Assembly (NCBI GenBank): GCA_035758575.1
Contig: DASTXH010000017.1
Span: 31,418 to 95,417, forward strand
Origin: JANWHZ01 sp035758575
GTDB lineage: Bacteria; Patescibacteriota; Saccharimonadia; Saccharimonadales; UBA4665
DNA length: 64,000 bases
Direction of reading: 5' to 3'
Shown in pieces: positions 51,030 to 59,145 of the stretch. The notes beneath the pieces were generated by a model. The model had not been told where the DNA came from and made no database searches. It saw only the letters and a program-made list of their open reading frames with translations. Made by a program: the position numbers and the translations under genes. Numbering within the stretch: position 1 is the first letter of the stretch; the number at the start of each line of letters is the position of its first letter.

Positions 51030-51598
51030 TGTTTCATTCCTTGGGTAATTTCAGACTGCAAACTTGTAACTACCGATCTTTCAAATAGAGACTTGAACGT
51101 ATGGGCGATAGATTTCTTCATCCACAGTTCGTAGGCAGCGGTAGTCACCTCTGCTTGAGTAAAAATGACAGGCGGGACGTAGTACAGCTCGTTCGTCCTC
51201 ATGTCTATAGCCACATCATCCACTCGAACTACCGGAGGACGGATTGGCTGCTGCGCAGCCTCATACAGCAGTTGTCCAATGGCGCGATATATCGGCTTCA
51301 AATCCTCAATTCCGGCCGCCCCAAATTCACGCGTCACTGCCGCCACTGACGCAAGATAGGGCGGCACCTCGTATGTCGAGAAGTCCCCGCCTTCCACGAC
51401 GCGCTGCAGCGTATGCGGCGTATCGTCTGACGCTTCGCCATACCCATTCGTATCTCGTACGGCTATATATTCCCGGCCGCCACGCACGTATTGCACCACA
51501 TCATCAGCTAATGGACGTAGCTCGTGCGTTGGGTCTACGGGCGTCGGGTTTTCCGCCATGAGGTTTGACCAGGTTTCTGTTGAAATCATCTGGCACAT
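51026..51598 (-). CDS. Unknown protein co-translated with the kinase-like gene
   Basis: 190 aa from ATG 51598; ATG 51559 (MAENPTPVD) is an alternative start, as no clear Shine-Dalgarno sequence supports either. The fold looks mixed, with helices near IYRAIGQLLYEAA and ELWMKKSIAHTFKSLFERSV; the VDDVAIDMRTNELYYVPP stretch faintly recalls a kinase C-lobe. No family assigned. The end overlaps the kinase-like start by 4 bases. A conserved partner or substrate of the kinase is plausible. Confidence 0.7.
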   Translation of the reverse strand: MCQMISTETWSNLMAENPTPVDPTHELRPLADDVVQYVRGGREYIAVRDTNGYGEASDDTPHTLQRVVEGGDFSTYEVPPYLASVAAVTREFGAAGIEDLKPIYRAIGQLLYEAAQQPIRPPVVRVDDVAIDMRTNELYYVPPVIFTQAEVTTAAYELWMKKSIAHTFKSLFERSVVTSLQSEITQGMKQ

Positions 51599-51662
51599 AC
51601 GATATACGAAATATATCTTTCCTGCAATTAAGGTTTTGCTTTAATAGCTTTACTAGTACAAA

Positions 51663-51735
51663 TAAAATCTCCCTCGTGTTGAGAGAGATTCTGTCATCTA
51701 GCGTAATGCTCTTGTCTACAACATCATTCTCTCGG
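51663..51735 (-). promoter_or_regulatory. Attenuator 3: terminator and antiterminator
   Basis: Minus strand AATCTCTCTC (51681-51690), loop AACAC, GAGGGAGATT (51666-51675), then TTTTATTT. Upstream GAGAGA (within the last codons of leader peptide 3, about 51730-51735) can pair with TCTCTC of the terminator. The sequence is diverged from copies 1 and 2 but keeps the terminator stem with one wobble. Confidence 0.65.
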
Positions 51736-51774
51736 GCGACAATTGAGAAAAATCTCTATAAGCGTGTAGAACAT
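51724..51774 (-). CDS. Leader peptide 3 (16 aa), leaderless
   Basis: ORF MFYTLIEIFLNCRPRE ending at TGA. The ATG is 7 bases after a consensus TATAAT. It shares a Y-x-L...IFL pattern with leader peptides 1 and 2, and its last codons overlap the antiterminator strand. Confidence 0.6.
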   Translation of the reverse strand: MFYTLIEIFLNCRPRE

Positions 51775-51781
51775 GGCTATT

Positions 51782-51809
51782 ATTATAACACTTTACTATA
51801 TTTAGTCAA
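51782..51809 (-). promoter_or_regulatory. Promoter P3 inside the murE 3' end
   Basis: TTGACT (51804-51809), 16-base spacer, TATAAT (51782-51787). The -35 box forms codons of the last murE residues (LLTKYSKVL), and the -10 includes its stop. Confidence 0.85.
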
Positions 51810-53090
51810 CAGTTGCCTCGTCAAAACAATTTCGTCCCAAGGATGCTCGCCGTCGGCACGCTCTATGGTTTTTTCATGGCCTTTGCCCAGCAGCAATACC
51901 GTATCGCCTTTTTGTGCACGTTTTAAGGTAAAGGCTATAGCCTGCTTACGGTCGTGCACCAAGAACAAATTTTTATCACGAGTTTTGCCCGCCGCCTCGG
52001 CGCCACTGGCGATCTGGTTCAGAATTTGCATGCCATCGATATCTCGGTCGTCTTCTTCGGTCAGGATCACTTCGTCGGCATACTCGCCGGCCAGCCTGCC
52101 CTGTACTGCCCGTTTTGCTTCGTCGCGCCGGCCGGCGCTGCCGAACATCACGATCATTCTGCCCTTTACGACCGGCCGTAAATCTTTGAATAATTTTTCG
52201 AAGCTGTCCGGAGTATGCGCATAGTCCACGATCACGTCGAAATCCTGACCCTCGTCTATCGTCGTCATACGTCCTGCAACGCCCTGTAAAGCGGCAATCC
52301 CCTGCTCTATCTGCTTTTTGTTCAAGCCCAGCGCCCGGCCTACACAGACTGCCGCCAAGCTGTTCTGCACATAAAACTCACCAGGAATGTGGCATACGAT
52401 GTCGTAGCTGTCGCTCCCGGCTACGGCCGTATACCGGCTGCCACTTGGCGTACATTTAACGTCCTTTGCACGCACATCGCCGCCGTGCACACCATACAGT
52501 ATCGGATGCGGGGTGGTATGCGCAAAGCGCTCGCCCTGCGTATCATCTGCATTGGCAATGCCTGTTTGCAAACCTTTCTTGTTTGCCGCCACCAGTCTGA
52601 ACAAACGTCGCTTCGCCTCACTGTAGCGCTCAAATGTCTTGTGATAATCAAGGTGCTCGTGAGTGATATTGGTGAGTACGCCTACAGAAAAAGGTACGCC
52701 CCACACCCTGTACTGCGCCAAAGCCTGGCTCGTCACTTCCAACACCAGCCAATCTATTTTCTGCTCACGCATCCATTGCAGCCGGCGCATCAGCTCCGGC
52801 ACTGGCACATTGGTGTAGTGATGAACCTGCTGGCGAATATCGTCGTCCACACCATACGACACGGTGGTCATAATGCCAGTCTTATAGCCGGCGCTGACCA
52901 GCATACGGTGAATAAAAAAGGCAGTCGATGTTTTACCGTTTGTGCCCGTTACGCCAATCACCTTCATATCCCGCCCCGGGAAACCATGCATAGTATTCAA
53001 CAATACAGCCTCGCCGAGATGGCCGTAGGGCTCAATTGCATGGAATGCGCTAGCAGGGATGACTTTTTTAACAACTCTACGGATATTCAT
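51783..53090 (-). CDS. murE: MurE-like Mur ligase without the N-terminal domain
   Basis: 435 aa. ATP site VIGVTGTNGKTSTAFFIH near residue 43, central ligase LEVTSQALAQYRVWG, LTNITHEHLDYHKTFERY, and C-terminal VDYAHTPDSFEKLFKDL. MurE normally has about 490 residues with an N-terminal UDP-MurNAc-binding domain; here only about 40 residues precede the ATP loop. The amino-acid selectivity motif (DNPR in diaminopimelate enzymes) is replaced by EDDRD, so the amino acid added, or even the exact ligase role, is uncertain. TATACT is 6 bases before the ATG: leaderless. Confidence 0.9.
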   Translation of the reverse strand: MNIRRVVKKVIPASAFHAIEPYGHLGEAVLLNTMHGFPGRDMKVIGVTGTNGKTSTAFFIHRMLVSAGYKTGIMTTVSYGVDDDIRQQVHHYTNVPVPELMRRLQWMREQKIDWLVLEVTSQALAQYRVWGVPFSVGVLTNITHEHLDYHKTFERYSEAKRRLFRLVAANKKGLQTGIANADDTQGERFAHTTPHPILYGVHGGDVRAKDVKCTPSGSRYTAVAGSDSYDIVCHIPGEFYVQNSLAAVCVGRALGLNKKQIEQGIAALQGVAGRMTTIDEGQDFDVIVDYAHTPDSFEKLFKDLRPVVKGRMIVMFGSAGRRDEAKRAVQGRLAGEYADEVILTEEDDRDIDGMQILNQIASGAEAAGKTRDKNLFLVHDRKQAIAFTLKRAQKGDTVLLLGKGHEKTIERADGEHPWDEIVLTRQLLTKYSKVL

Positions 53091-53096
53091 ATCCTT

Positions 53097-53102
53097 AGTA
53101 TA
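53097..53102 (-). promoter_or_regulatory. murE -10 box, leaderless
   Basis: TATACT on the minus strand, 6 bases before the murE ATG at 53090. Confidence 0.5.
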
Positions 53103-53136
53103 CGTCTAAGAATATCCGAACTCTAGATGGAAACTG

Positions 53137-54159
53137 TTAGGCGGTCTTGGCCGTCTTGATAATTGTGGCCGTCATGTCATCTGCCCGCTTGCCGCCCATT
53201 CCTTGGGCGCCGCGCACACGCATGTCATCTGTTTGAGATGTGCGAGCATATGCGGCATGCACGATCACTTTCGCACCCAGCGCCGGGTTGCCAAGATCTG
53301 CGAACAGCTCGGCCACAGCTGCAGTGAACTGGCCGTCACCGTCAAGGGATTGATCATGTTTCAACAGTTCGCGTATCCTGCTATCTTTAGGCAACCGACC
53401 CGTCTCTGCCATCGTCATAAGGTCTAATAGTTCCGGGTCAGTTAGGAGATCGTGGATGCCGTCAGTACAGAGCAATAGCCTATCCCCAGGCAACATCCTA
53501 AAAGAATGCAGCTCCAAAGCCGGTTCCTTCTCGTAGCTATGATACCCAACAGCTCGGTTGCGAATCGCAAACTGGCCAAGGAATTGGCCTAAGTCGGCCG
53601 TCTTTGTGGCATCGGCCATTACTACCTGCGCCTCTTTGGTATGTGTTTTGCCACCGTTGTCGAGGGTAAGCACCTGGAACGTATCGCCTCTCATAGGGCT
53701 GTCTAGGTAGGCCCGCGTGTCACCAACGTTAAAAACCGTAACGTGTGTCTGCTCTGGCTGGTGCCGCCCATTGGGTAGAGCATGTGCAGGCACGTCATAA
53801 AACCTTGCACCCACCACAACAGATCCTATGCCTCGCTTATTTGGATCAGCTTTTACTATATCCGCATACGTCTGTGCACCTGCAGCCTTTATCGCGTTGG
53901 TAACGTCCTGATCGGTTGTTTGCCAGCGCGGAACGTCAAGGTAATTACTCATGCTTTTTATCACCTGCGCAGAAGCAACTTCACCGCTAGCTTCACCACC
54001 CATACCATCGGCTACAATAAAAGTATACGTTCCTTCGAAATGAGCATCCTCATTGCGATGCGGATGATCTTCACTGGCAAGGCTATACGACCCCGCAACG
54101 GGGTGTAGTGCTAATCGCTCGTAGTGCTGTTTTGGCGCATTAAGCTGTTCTTCGTGCAT
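53137..54159 (-). CDS. PP2C family Ser/Thr phosphatase
   Basis: 340 aa from ATG 54159. Metal-binding motifs RNEDAH (36-41) and VADGMGGEASGE (49-60), GDTRAYL and LLLCTDGIHDLL, plus a late DDMTATII, complete the PPM set. It is soluble, without a membrane helix. It reverses Ser/Thr phosphorylation; the kinase-fold gene at 50.2-51.0 kb is the nearest candidate partner. The next two genes in the same direction may be substrates or regulators. Confidence 0.92.
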   Translation of the reverse strand: MHEEQLNAPKQHYERLALHPVAGSYSLASEDHPHRNEDAHFEGTYTFIVADGMGGEASGEVASAQVIKSMSNYLDVPRWQTTDQDVTNAIKAAGAQTYADIVKADPNKRGIGSVVVGARFYDVPAHALPNGRHQPEQTHVTVFNVGDTRAYLDSPMRGDTFQVLTLDNGGKTHTKEAQVVMADATKTADLGQFLGQFAIRNRAVGYHSYEKEPALELHSFRMLPGDRLLLCTDGIHDLLTDPELLDLMTMAETGRLPKDSRIRELLKHDQSLDGDGQFTAAVAELFADLGNPALGAKVIVHAAYARTSQTDDMRVRGAQGMGGKRADDMTATIIKTAKTA

Positions 54160-54165
54160 AACCAC

Positions 54166-54194
54166 ACATTAGCATATTATGCATTTTTATGCAA
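54166..54194 (-). promoter_or_regulatory. PP2C promoter, leaderless
   Basis: Minus strand TTGCAT (54189-54194), 17-base spacer, TAATGT (54166-54171), 6 bases before the ATG. Confidence 0.5.
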
Positions 54195-54208
54195 TAATAT
54201 ACATACAT

Positions 54209-54526
54209 TCAACGCTGGGCCGGTGTACGTCGGTTAGACACTATTTCTTCTGCAGCATCCAACATGGTTGCTTCAAAAAGCTCACGATATTTTACAGGAA
54301 GCGCGGCTTCGGCCCATTGCATGATCTCTTCCGGTGTTTTGCCTGCACTTTGCATATCAACGATGTGTTCTGCCTGATCATCGGTCAGCAAGCTTGGAAC
54401 TACGGAAGCCAACCGACTCTGCGTAAGCCGCACCATCTGCTGCACTGTCGCCACTTTCACTTCCTTGCTCTCCTTGTCGAGCCCAAGAATAGTCAGTGCC
54501 TGTTCGTACAACTGCGTATCGGTCAT
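54209..54526 (-). CDS. DUF5663-like small helical protein
   Basis: 105 aa, all helical: LYEQALTILGLDKESKEVK, VQQMVRLTQSRLASVVPSLL, EEIMQWAEAALP. The layout resembles DUF5663, a small family common in Patescibacteria and of unknown role. AAAGGATTCAGGT precedes the ATG. It stands between the PP2C gene and the large membrane protein, probably co-transcribed with the latter. Confidence 0.65.
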   Translation of the reverse strand: MTDTQLYEQALTILGLDKESKEVKVATVQQMVRLTQSRLASVVPSLLTDDQAEHIVDMQSAGKTPEEIMQWAEAALPVKYRELFEATMLDAAEEIVSNRRTPAQR

Positions 54527-54553
54527 ACCTGAATCCTTTTTTTATTTTCTACG

Positions 54554-57436
54554 TTATTTACCAAATGTAAGTTCGGCCGCATCAAACAGCTTCTGCAGTG
54601 CAGGGCTCAGCTGATGACCGTCCATAGTGACTTGCTGGTAGCCATTGATCTCAGCTATGGCGAAATGGTGACCCGCTAAGTCCGGGAAAAGTCGCTGAAC
54701 ATTACCGCCGTCTAAATTAAGGATGTCGACGGTACGTTGCACGGGCACCATAGGCTGCTGTGGGTTTAGCTGTGCGCCGATATTTGCTGGGTAGCCACCG
54801 TCGTTCTTAGGGCCACTCGTTACGCCGGAACCTACTTCAGATCCCTTTGTTGGCTGAGGGGTTTGCGGCTTCTGCTGCTGGACATTGATGTTCGTGCTGC
54901 CGTTATTAGCGTGTGTTGTTTGGGCCGAGGGTGTTTGGTGCCCAAGATCATAGGCCACTGTATGGCCGATTTCACCGGCAGCTACCGCACCGCCGAAGAC
55001 TGCGGCGCCAGTCCTTGCGGACGCATTACGACGGTTTTTGTTCGTTTCAATTGCCTGACGTCGAACCTCTGCGATATTGGATGTGATGTTTGGCACGTCA
55101 CCATCTTGTTCATGCTGTAGGTTGTTGTTGAACTGCTCCACCTGCTCGATCTGTCTCTCTGATCTGTCTAAAATACGGCGGCGGTTCGTTCTAACTTCCA
55201 GTCGGTTGGCGTCCTCTGCCATACGAGCGCCGGCTTGGTAGCCAACGACACTGGCAACGGCGGGCATGATAACGTTACTGCCCGCGCCGCCGCTTACGAC
55301 ATTTTCAAGCCAGCCTGCACCGAATCCGACTGCCGCAGTTACGGCGACCATACCGAGCCGCACTGCGCGGCCGCGGTTTGTCTCGTCATTCATTTGCTGC
55401 GCCAGGATATTACGACCTTGTGCAGCTCGCAAACTTGTAGGATCAACTAGCTCAGCCTGCCGCGAGATAATGGCATTCTCGATGTCGATAAGCTCGTTGT
55501 ACCTGAACGTTACTTCCGAATGCCAGCTTGCTCCGTGTACGGGGTTTTGCGCAATGAAAGCATCAAGCCGGGCACGATATTCCTCTTCTGCAAAATGTGC
55601 TTCCTGGTCTGCAGCTACGTCATTGCGCTGCAGGCGATTACCTATACTGTTCAGGAGCCTGCCCATGCGAGGATGCTGCAGCCAATTTGGCCGGGCGTTA
55701 CCATGGTGTTCCGAACGCTGTCGTGCGTTTATTTCAATAAGCTGATCGCGTGCCAGGCCTAACAGAGCCTCGGCAGCATTGGGTGATGCAGGGTCTATGT
55801 TTGGATTATTTGCCGCAACGTCATAATTCCCTGCCTCCGGCATAGGTGCGCCATGGATAGCGCGGCCGATGGCGTCGGCGCCACGTTGCCAAATATTATG
55901 GCGTCGCTGCGGCCGGGGCAGCGGCACTAGCAACGGAGGAGCTGCGGGCACCTGCGCAGGTTGCAAGGGGCCTGTGTGGCCCTGACTCTGCTGGGGCACT
56001 ACTAGTGGTGACGGCGCGGACGGCAAACTCACAGACGCCAAGTCTTGGTTGTTTCGCCGTAGCACGCGACCGGTAACAGGCTGCTGCAAGTCTGCTGAGT
56101 CGATTTCCTGATCGTCGTCCTCTTCGTCGATTTCAAGAAGATTGCCATCCTCTTCGTCGGCTTGCTCATCACCCAGCCGCTTCAGCCAATCGGGCATTTC
56201 CGGCTCCGGTTTGGCGCTGTGCGTGGCTTGTAGTTCTTGTTCTTCTACTGCTATATCGCTTGATACTGGAGGAACGACCTCAGAAACTACACTAGACGAG
56301 GCTTCGCCATCTTCGTCGGAGTCCTCGTGGGCGCGTATGAAATCTTGGGTCTGTTGGTGGATATGCTCAGCTTCTTCGAGATCACTGTGCACCCCCTGCA
56401 TCGCCTGAGCGTGATCCTCGAATTGTTCCCGAGCGCGCGCAACAAGGGGATTGTTCACGACTTCCTCAGGGGAAACTTGCGCCTCAGAAGATTGCACGGC
56501 GCTCTCAGTTTTCTGGCCTTTCTTATGGCCAGCCATTTCTTCTAGAATACTGACATCCTGATCGGGATTATAGCGTGCCCGAGAAGCAGACTGCTCGTCA
56601 CGACGCGCAGTGACACGCGCTTGCACTTGTTGCCGCTTCACCATGAGCTCTTCCAGATGAGCAGCCTGAGCACTCGGCGATACAATATTTGGATTGTTTG
56701 CGTCGCCAACTAAAGAACTACCGTCGTAATGCGTGACTTCTTGTGCTGCCCGCGCCACAACTTGTGCGCGCCGCTGTGATTCTTCAGTCGATCCGTCGTG
56801 CATGCGATCTTCTAGATCGCGCATGCTTTGGTCGAGACTATGCGAGATCTCTTCGCGAATTGCTGCCGGTACGTTCCGGCGCTGTTCGCCCTTGGCAACA
56901 CCCGTCTGCACATACGATTCTATAAGTTGCTGCTTGAGACGAGCTATATCATGCTGCAGTTCACCCTGCTTGGTTACTGCACTACGCTGATCGTAGTTAG
57001 GGTGCCGCTCTTCAGACATACGCCGAACGGCGCGATCGTATCGATCCTTTAGATCCAGGATATTTTCTGGACGAAGCATACTATCGAAACGAGCCGCAGC
57101 GCTGCTGTGCTCCTGAGCCAACTGCTCGGCGCGGCTCCCCGGTCCTTCCCAAAGCCCTGGCTGTACGACATTTGCTGGATCAATCTTCTCTACCTTAGCA
57201 TCAGGAGCAAACGCTACTGGCTTAGAAGCCTCAATTTCAACGGCCTTATGATGCTCTTTGTGATGTCCATTGCCGTTGGAAGATGCTGGAATGGGGGCGA
57301 TCACTATTGGCTGGAAGGCTTGTTCAAACTGTTCTGGAGTCATCGAAACAAGAACTGGGCTGGCATCCTCAGGGAGATGGCTGCCGTTCTCAGGAAGAGG
57401 AAGCACGGGGGCGTTACTTTGCGTTTCCTTGCTCAT
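54554..57436 (-). CDS. Large coiled-coil membrane protein of unknown function
   Basis: 960 aa. Residues 1-100 are Pro-rich and disordered; about 100-400 are charged helices and coiled coil (LKDRYDRAVRRMSEE, LQHDIARLKQQLIES); about 400-600 are acidic and Pro/Gln rich; about 690-745 hold two Gly/Ala-rich membrane helices (LGMVAVTAAVGFGAGWL, VIMPAVASVVGYQAGA), and a third weak one (GAAVFGGAVAAGEIGH) lies near 810. A small conserved-looking C-terminal domain (FPDLAGHHFAIAEINGYQQV) ends it. No family recognised. Its neighbour PP2C suggests phospho-control; that is inference. Confidence 0.7.
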   Translation of the reverse strand: MSKETQSNAPVLPLPENGSHLPEDASPVLVSMTPEQFEQAFQPIVIAPIPASSNGNGHHKEHHKAVEIEASKPVAFAPDAKVEKIDPANVVQPGLWEGPGSRAEQLAQEHSSAAARFDSMLRPENILDLKDRYDRAVRRMSEERHPNYDQRSAVTKQGELQHDIARLKQQLIESYVQTGVAKGEQRRNVPAAIREEISHSLDQSMRDLEDRMHDGSTEESQRRAQVVARAAQEVTHYDGSSLVGDANNPNIVSPSAQAAHLEELMVKRQQVQARVTARRDEQSASRARYNPDQDVSILEEMAGHKKGQKTESAVQSSEAQVSPEEVVNNPLVARAREQFEDHAQAMQGVHSDLEEAEHIHQQTQDFIRAHEDSDEDGEASSSVVSEVVPPVSSDIAVEEQELQATHSAKPEPEMPDWLKRLGDEQADEEDGNLLEIDEEDDDQEIDSADLQQPVTGRVLRRNNQDLASVSLPSAPSPLVVPQQSQGHTGPLQPAQVPAAPPLLVPLPRPQRRHNIWQRGADAIGRAIHGAPMPEAGNYDVAANNPNIDPASPNAAEALLGLARDQLIEINARQRSEHHGNARPNWLQHPRMGRLLNSIGNRLQRNDVAADQEAHFAEEEYRARLDAFIAQNPVHGASWHSEVTFRYNELIDIENAIISRQAELVDPTSLRAAQGRNILAQQMNDETNRGRAVRLGMVAVTAAVGFGAGWLENVVSGGAGSNVIMPAVASVVGYQAGARMAEDANRLEVRTNRRRILDRSERQIEQVEQFNNNLQHEQDGDVPNITSNIAEVRRQAIETNKNRRNASARTGAAVFGGAVAAGEIGHTVAYDLGHQTPSAQTTHANNGSTNINVQQQKPQTPQPTKGSEVGSGVTSGPKNDGGYPANIGAQLNPQQPMVPVQRTVDILNLDGGNVQRLFPDLAGHHFAIAEINGYQQVTMDGHQLSPALQKLFDAAELTFGK

Positions 57437-57595
57437 ATAAGGTGATATTTCCTATTTACTTATGAAAGATTTAAGCACAATTATAAAAATCTGTCAATAA
57501 ATTACCAAATAAAAACCTATTGCACGCAAGCATAAGCACCGTCCCGTAAAACTAGCCCACAGCATCTAGTATGACACATCTGAAAATGCATTCTG

Positions 57596-57601
57596 TATAA
57601 T
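57596..57601 (+). promoter_or_regulatory. tsaD -10 box, leaderless
   Basis: TATAAT, 8 bases before ATG 57610. The GTG one codon upstream is 5 bases away and less likely. Confidence 0.6.
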
Positions 57602-57609
57602 ATATTGTG

Positions 57610-58671
57610 ATGAAAGTTTTGGGTATTGAGTCGAGCTGCGACGAGACAGCGGCCGCAGTCGTAGAAAACGGCCAGCGGCTGCTGAGTAATGTAGTGGCAT
57701 CGAGCATGGACCTGCATGCGCAGTTCGGCGGTGTGGTACCAGAGATTGCAGCGCGCAGCCACATTGAGGCTATTATTCCTACTGTTAAGCGGGCTCTGGC
57801 GGATGCACAGACTGGCTGGAGCGGCATTGATGCTATTGCCGTAACCTATGGGGCGGGTCTTGGCGGTAGCCTGCTGGTTGGCGTGCTTTCGGCCCGTACG
57901 CTTGCTCTGACGCACAACAAACCACTGTATGCGATAAATCACGTTGAAGGGCATGTATACGCCAACTTTCTTACGCAGACTTCCCTGCCCGGCTATATAT
58001 TGCCTGATTCGCAGCCGTCGTTTCCCCTGCTAGCGCTAATCGTTTCCGGCGGACATAGTCAGCTGGTACTGTTCCGCAACCACTTCGACTACACACTCCT
58101 TGGCCAGACGCACGACGACGCTATTGGCGAAGCGTTTGACAAGGTGGCGAAAATTATCGGCCTACCGTATCCCGGCGGCCCTAGCGTGGGTAAAAAGGCG
58201 CTGGAGGGTGATGCGATGCGCTACCAGCTGCCAAAGGCAAAACTTGCCAGTAAGTATGACTTTTCGTTCTCAGGCCTGAAGACAGCCGTGCTGCGTGTAG
58301 CGCAGAGCGAAGTGGGCGCAGACTTTACGCTGCCCTCCAAGGAGCTGCCCGCGCGTCTGTCCGACGTACAGAAAGCTGACCTGGCCGCCAGCTTCCAGCG
58401 TATTGCTATAGAAACCGTCGTAGATAAAGCTATTTTGGCGTATGAAGAATTTCAGCCAAAATCGGTGGTGATAGCCGGCGGCGTGGCCGCCAGCCCAGAG
58501 CTACGCCGCCAGCTGGCCGAACGTCTGCCCATAAAAATACAATATACCGACCCTAAGCTTTGTACAGACAACGGCGCCATGATCGCTACGCTGGGCTGCT
58601 TCACTGCCCTGCATCATCGCCCAGCAGCAGACCCACTGACGCTGGACATCAAACCTAACCTTAGTATGTAA
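57610..58671 (+). CDS. tsaD: tRNA N6-adenosine threonylcarbamoyltransferase
   Basis: 353 aa. ASKHA fold with LGIESSCDETAAAVV at the start, metal His pair in INHVEGHVYANF, the phosphate loop VSGGHSQLVLF and C-terminal GGVAASPELRRQLAE. It installs t6A37 on tRNAs reading ANN codons together with TsaB, TsaC and TsaE, none of which is in the window. Confidence 0.97.
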   Translation: MKVLGIESSCDETAAAVVENGQRLLSNVVASSMDLHAQFGGVVPEIAARSHIEAIIPTVKRALADAQTGWSGIDAIAVTYGAGLGGSLLVGVLSARTLALTHNKPLYAINHVEGHVYANFLTQTSLPGYILPDSQPSFPLLALIVSGGHSQLVLFRNHFDYTLLGQTHDDAIGEAFDKVAKIIGLPYPGGPSVGKKALEGDAMRYQLPKAKLASKYDFSFSGLKTAVLRVAQSEVGADFTLPSKELPARLSDVQKADLAASFQRIAIETVVDKAILAYEEFQPKSVVIAGGVAASPELRRQLAERLPIKIQYTDPKLCTDNGAMIATLGCFTALHHRPAADPLTLDIKPNLSM

Positions 58672-58673
58672 CC

Positions 58674-58880
58674 GTGCACGAGCAGCCACGGCGCGACTAC
58701 TACGGATGCGTCTTTGCGCTAACTGTGGCAATAGGCGCTGCCGCCGCTATCGGGGCGTATATCAGCGCAGAGCGCTTTAATGCGCAATTGCATCGGGAGT
58801 ACCTTGCTTCCCTTGCCTTGCATACCCGGGTGCCACCTGAAATACCAGCATCCCCATCACAAGCTGCTGAAGAAGTGTGA
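58674..58880 (+). CDS. Small single-pass membrane protein
   Basis: 68 aa, GTG start 2 bases after the tsaD stop. One helix (YGCVFALTVAIGAAAAIGAYI) and a short hydrophilic tail. Unknown family. Tight linkage to tsaD supports translation, but no Shine-Dalgarno sequence is clear. Confidence 0.5.
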   Translation: MHEQPRRDYYGCVFALTVAIGAAAAIGAYISAERFNAQLHREYLASLALHTRVPPEIPASPSQAAEEV

Positions 58881-59055
58881 TTTGGGTTAAGCATAAACCT
58901 ATTGCACTTTTGGGCACACGTGCTACCATGGGATCAAACAAAAAGCTCACGGAAAAACAGGGTTGGGATAGTATGACTTTCAGGGTTGGGAAAGCTGTAT
59001 TTTGTTTGCCCCTTTTTCACGTGAAGCTACCTCTGTTCTCAATTTATCTGCAAGA

Positions 59056-59064
59056 TGGTATGAT
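59056..59064 (+). promoter_or_regulatory. Extended -10 promoter of the valS leader
   Basis: TGGTATGAT (extended -10); the first ATG downstream (59074) is 9 bases away. The 320-base gap before valS (58881-59203) holds this promoter, the leader ORF and the attenuator; an upstream TTGCAC-16-TACCAT near 58905 is a second, weaker candidate promoter. Confidence 0.55.
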
Positions 59065-59073
59065 AGGGTCATC

Positions 59074-59145
59074 ATGTGCCGATATACTCGCATGCAACAC
59101 TGTTTCGCATACCCTTCTCTGTCGTCACGCGACCGCGTCGCCTAG
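59074..59145 (+). CDS. Possible valS leader peptide (23 aa)
   Basis: ORF beginning MCRYTRMQHCFAYP and ending RDRVA then TAG. The TAG lies in the centre of the palindrome GTCGCCTAGGCGAC, and its only Val codon (GTC) is the first part of that palindrome. This is the geometry of a ribosome-dependent attenuator, but one Val codon is fewer than in classical cases. Confidence 0.4.
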   Translation: MCRYTRMQHCFAYPSLSSRDRVA

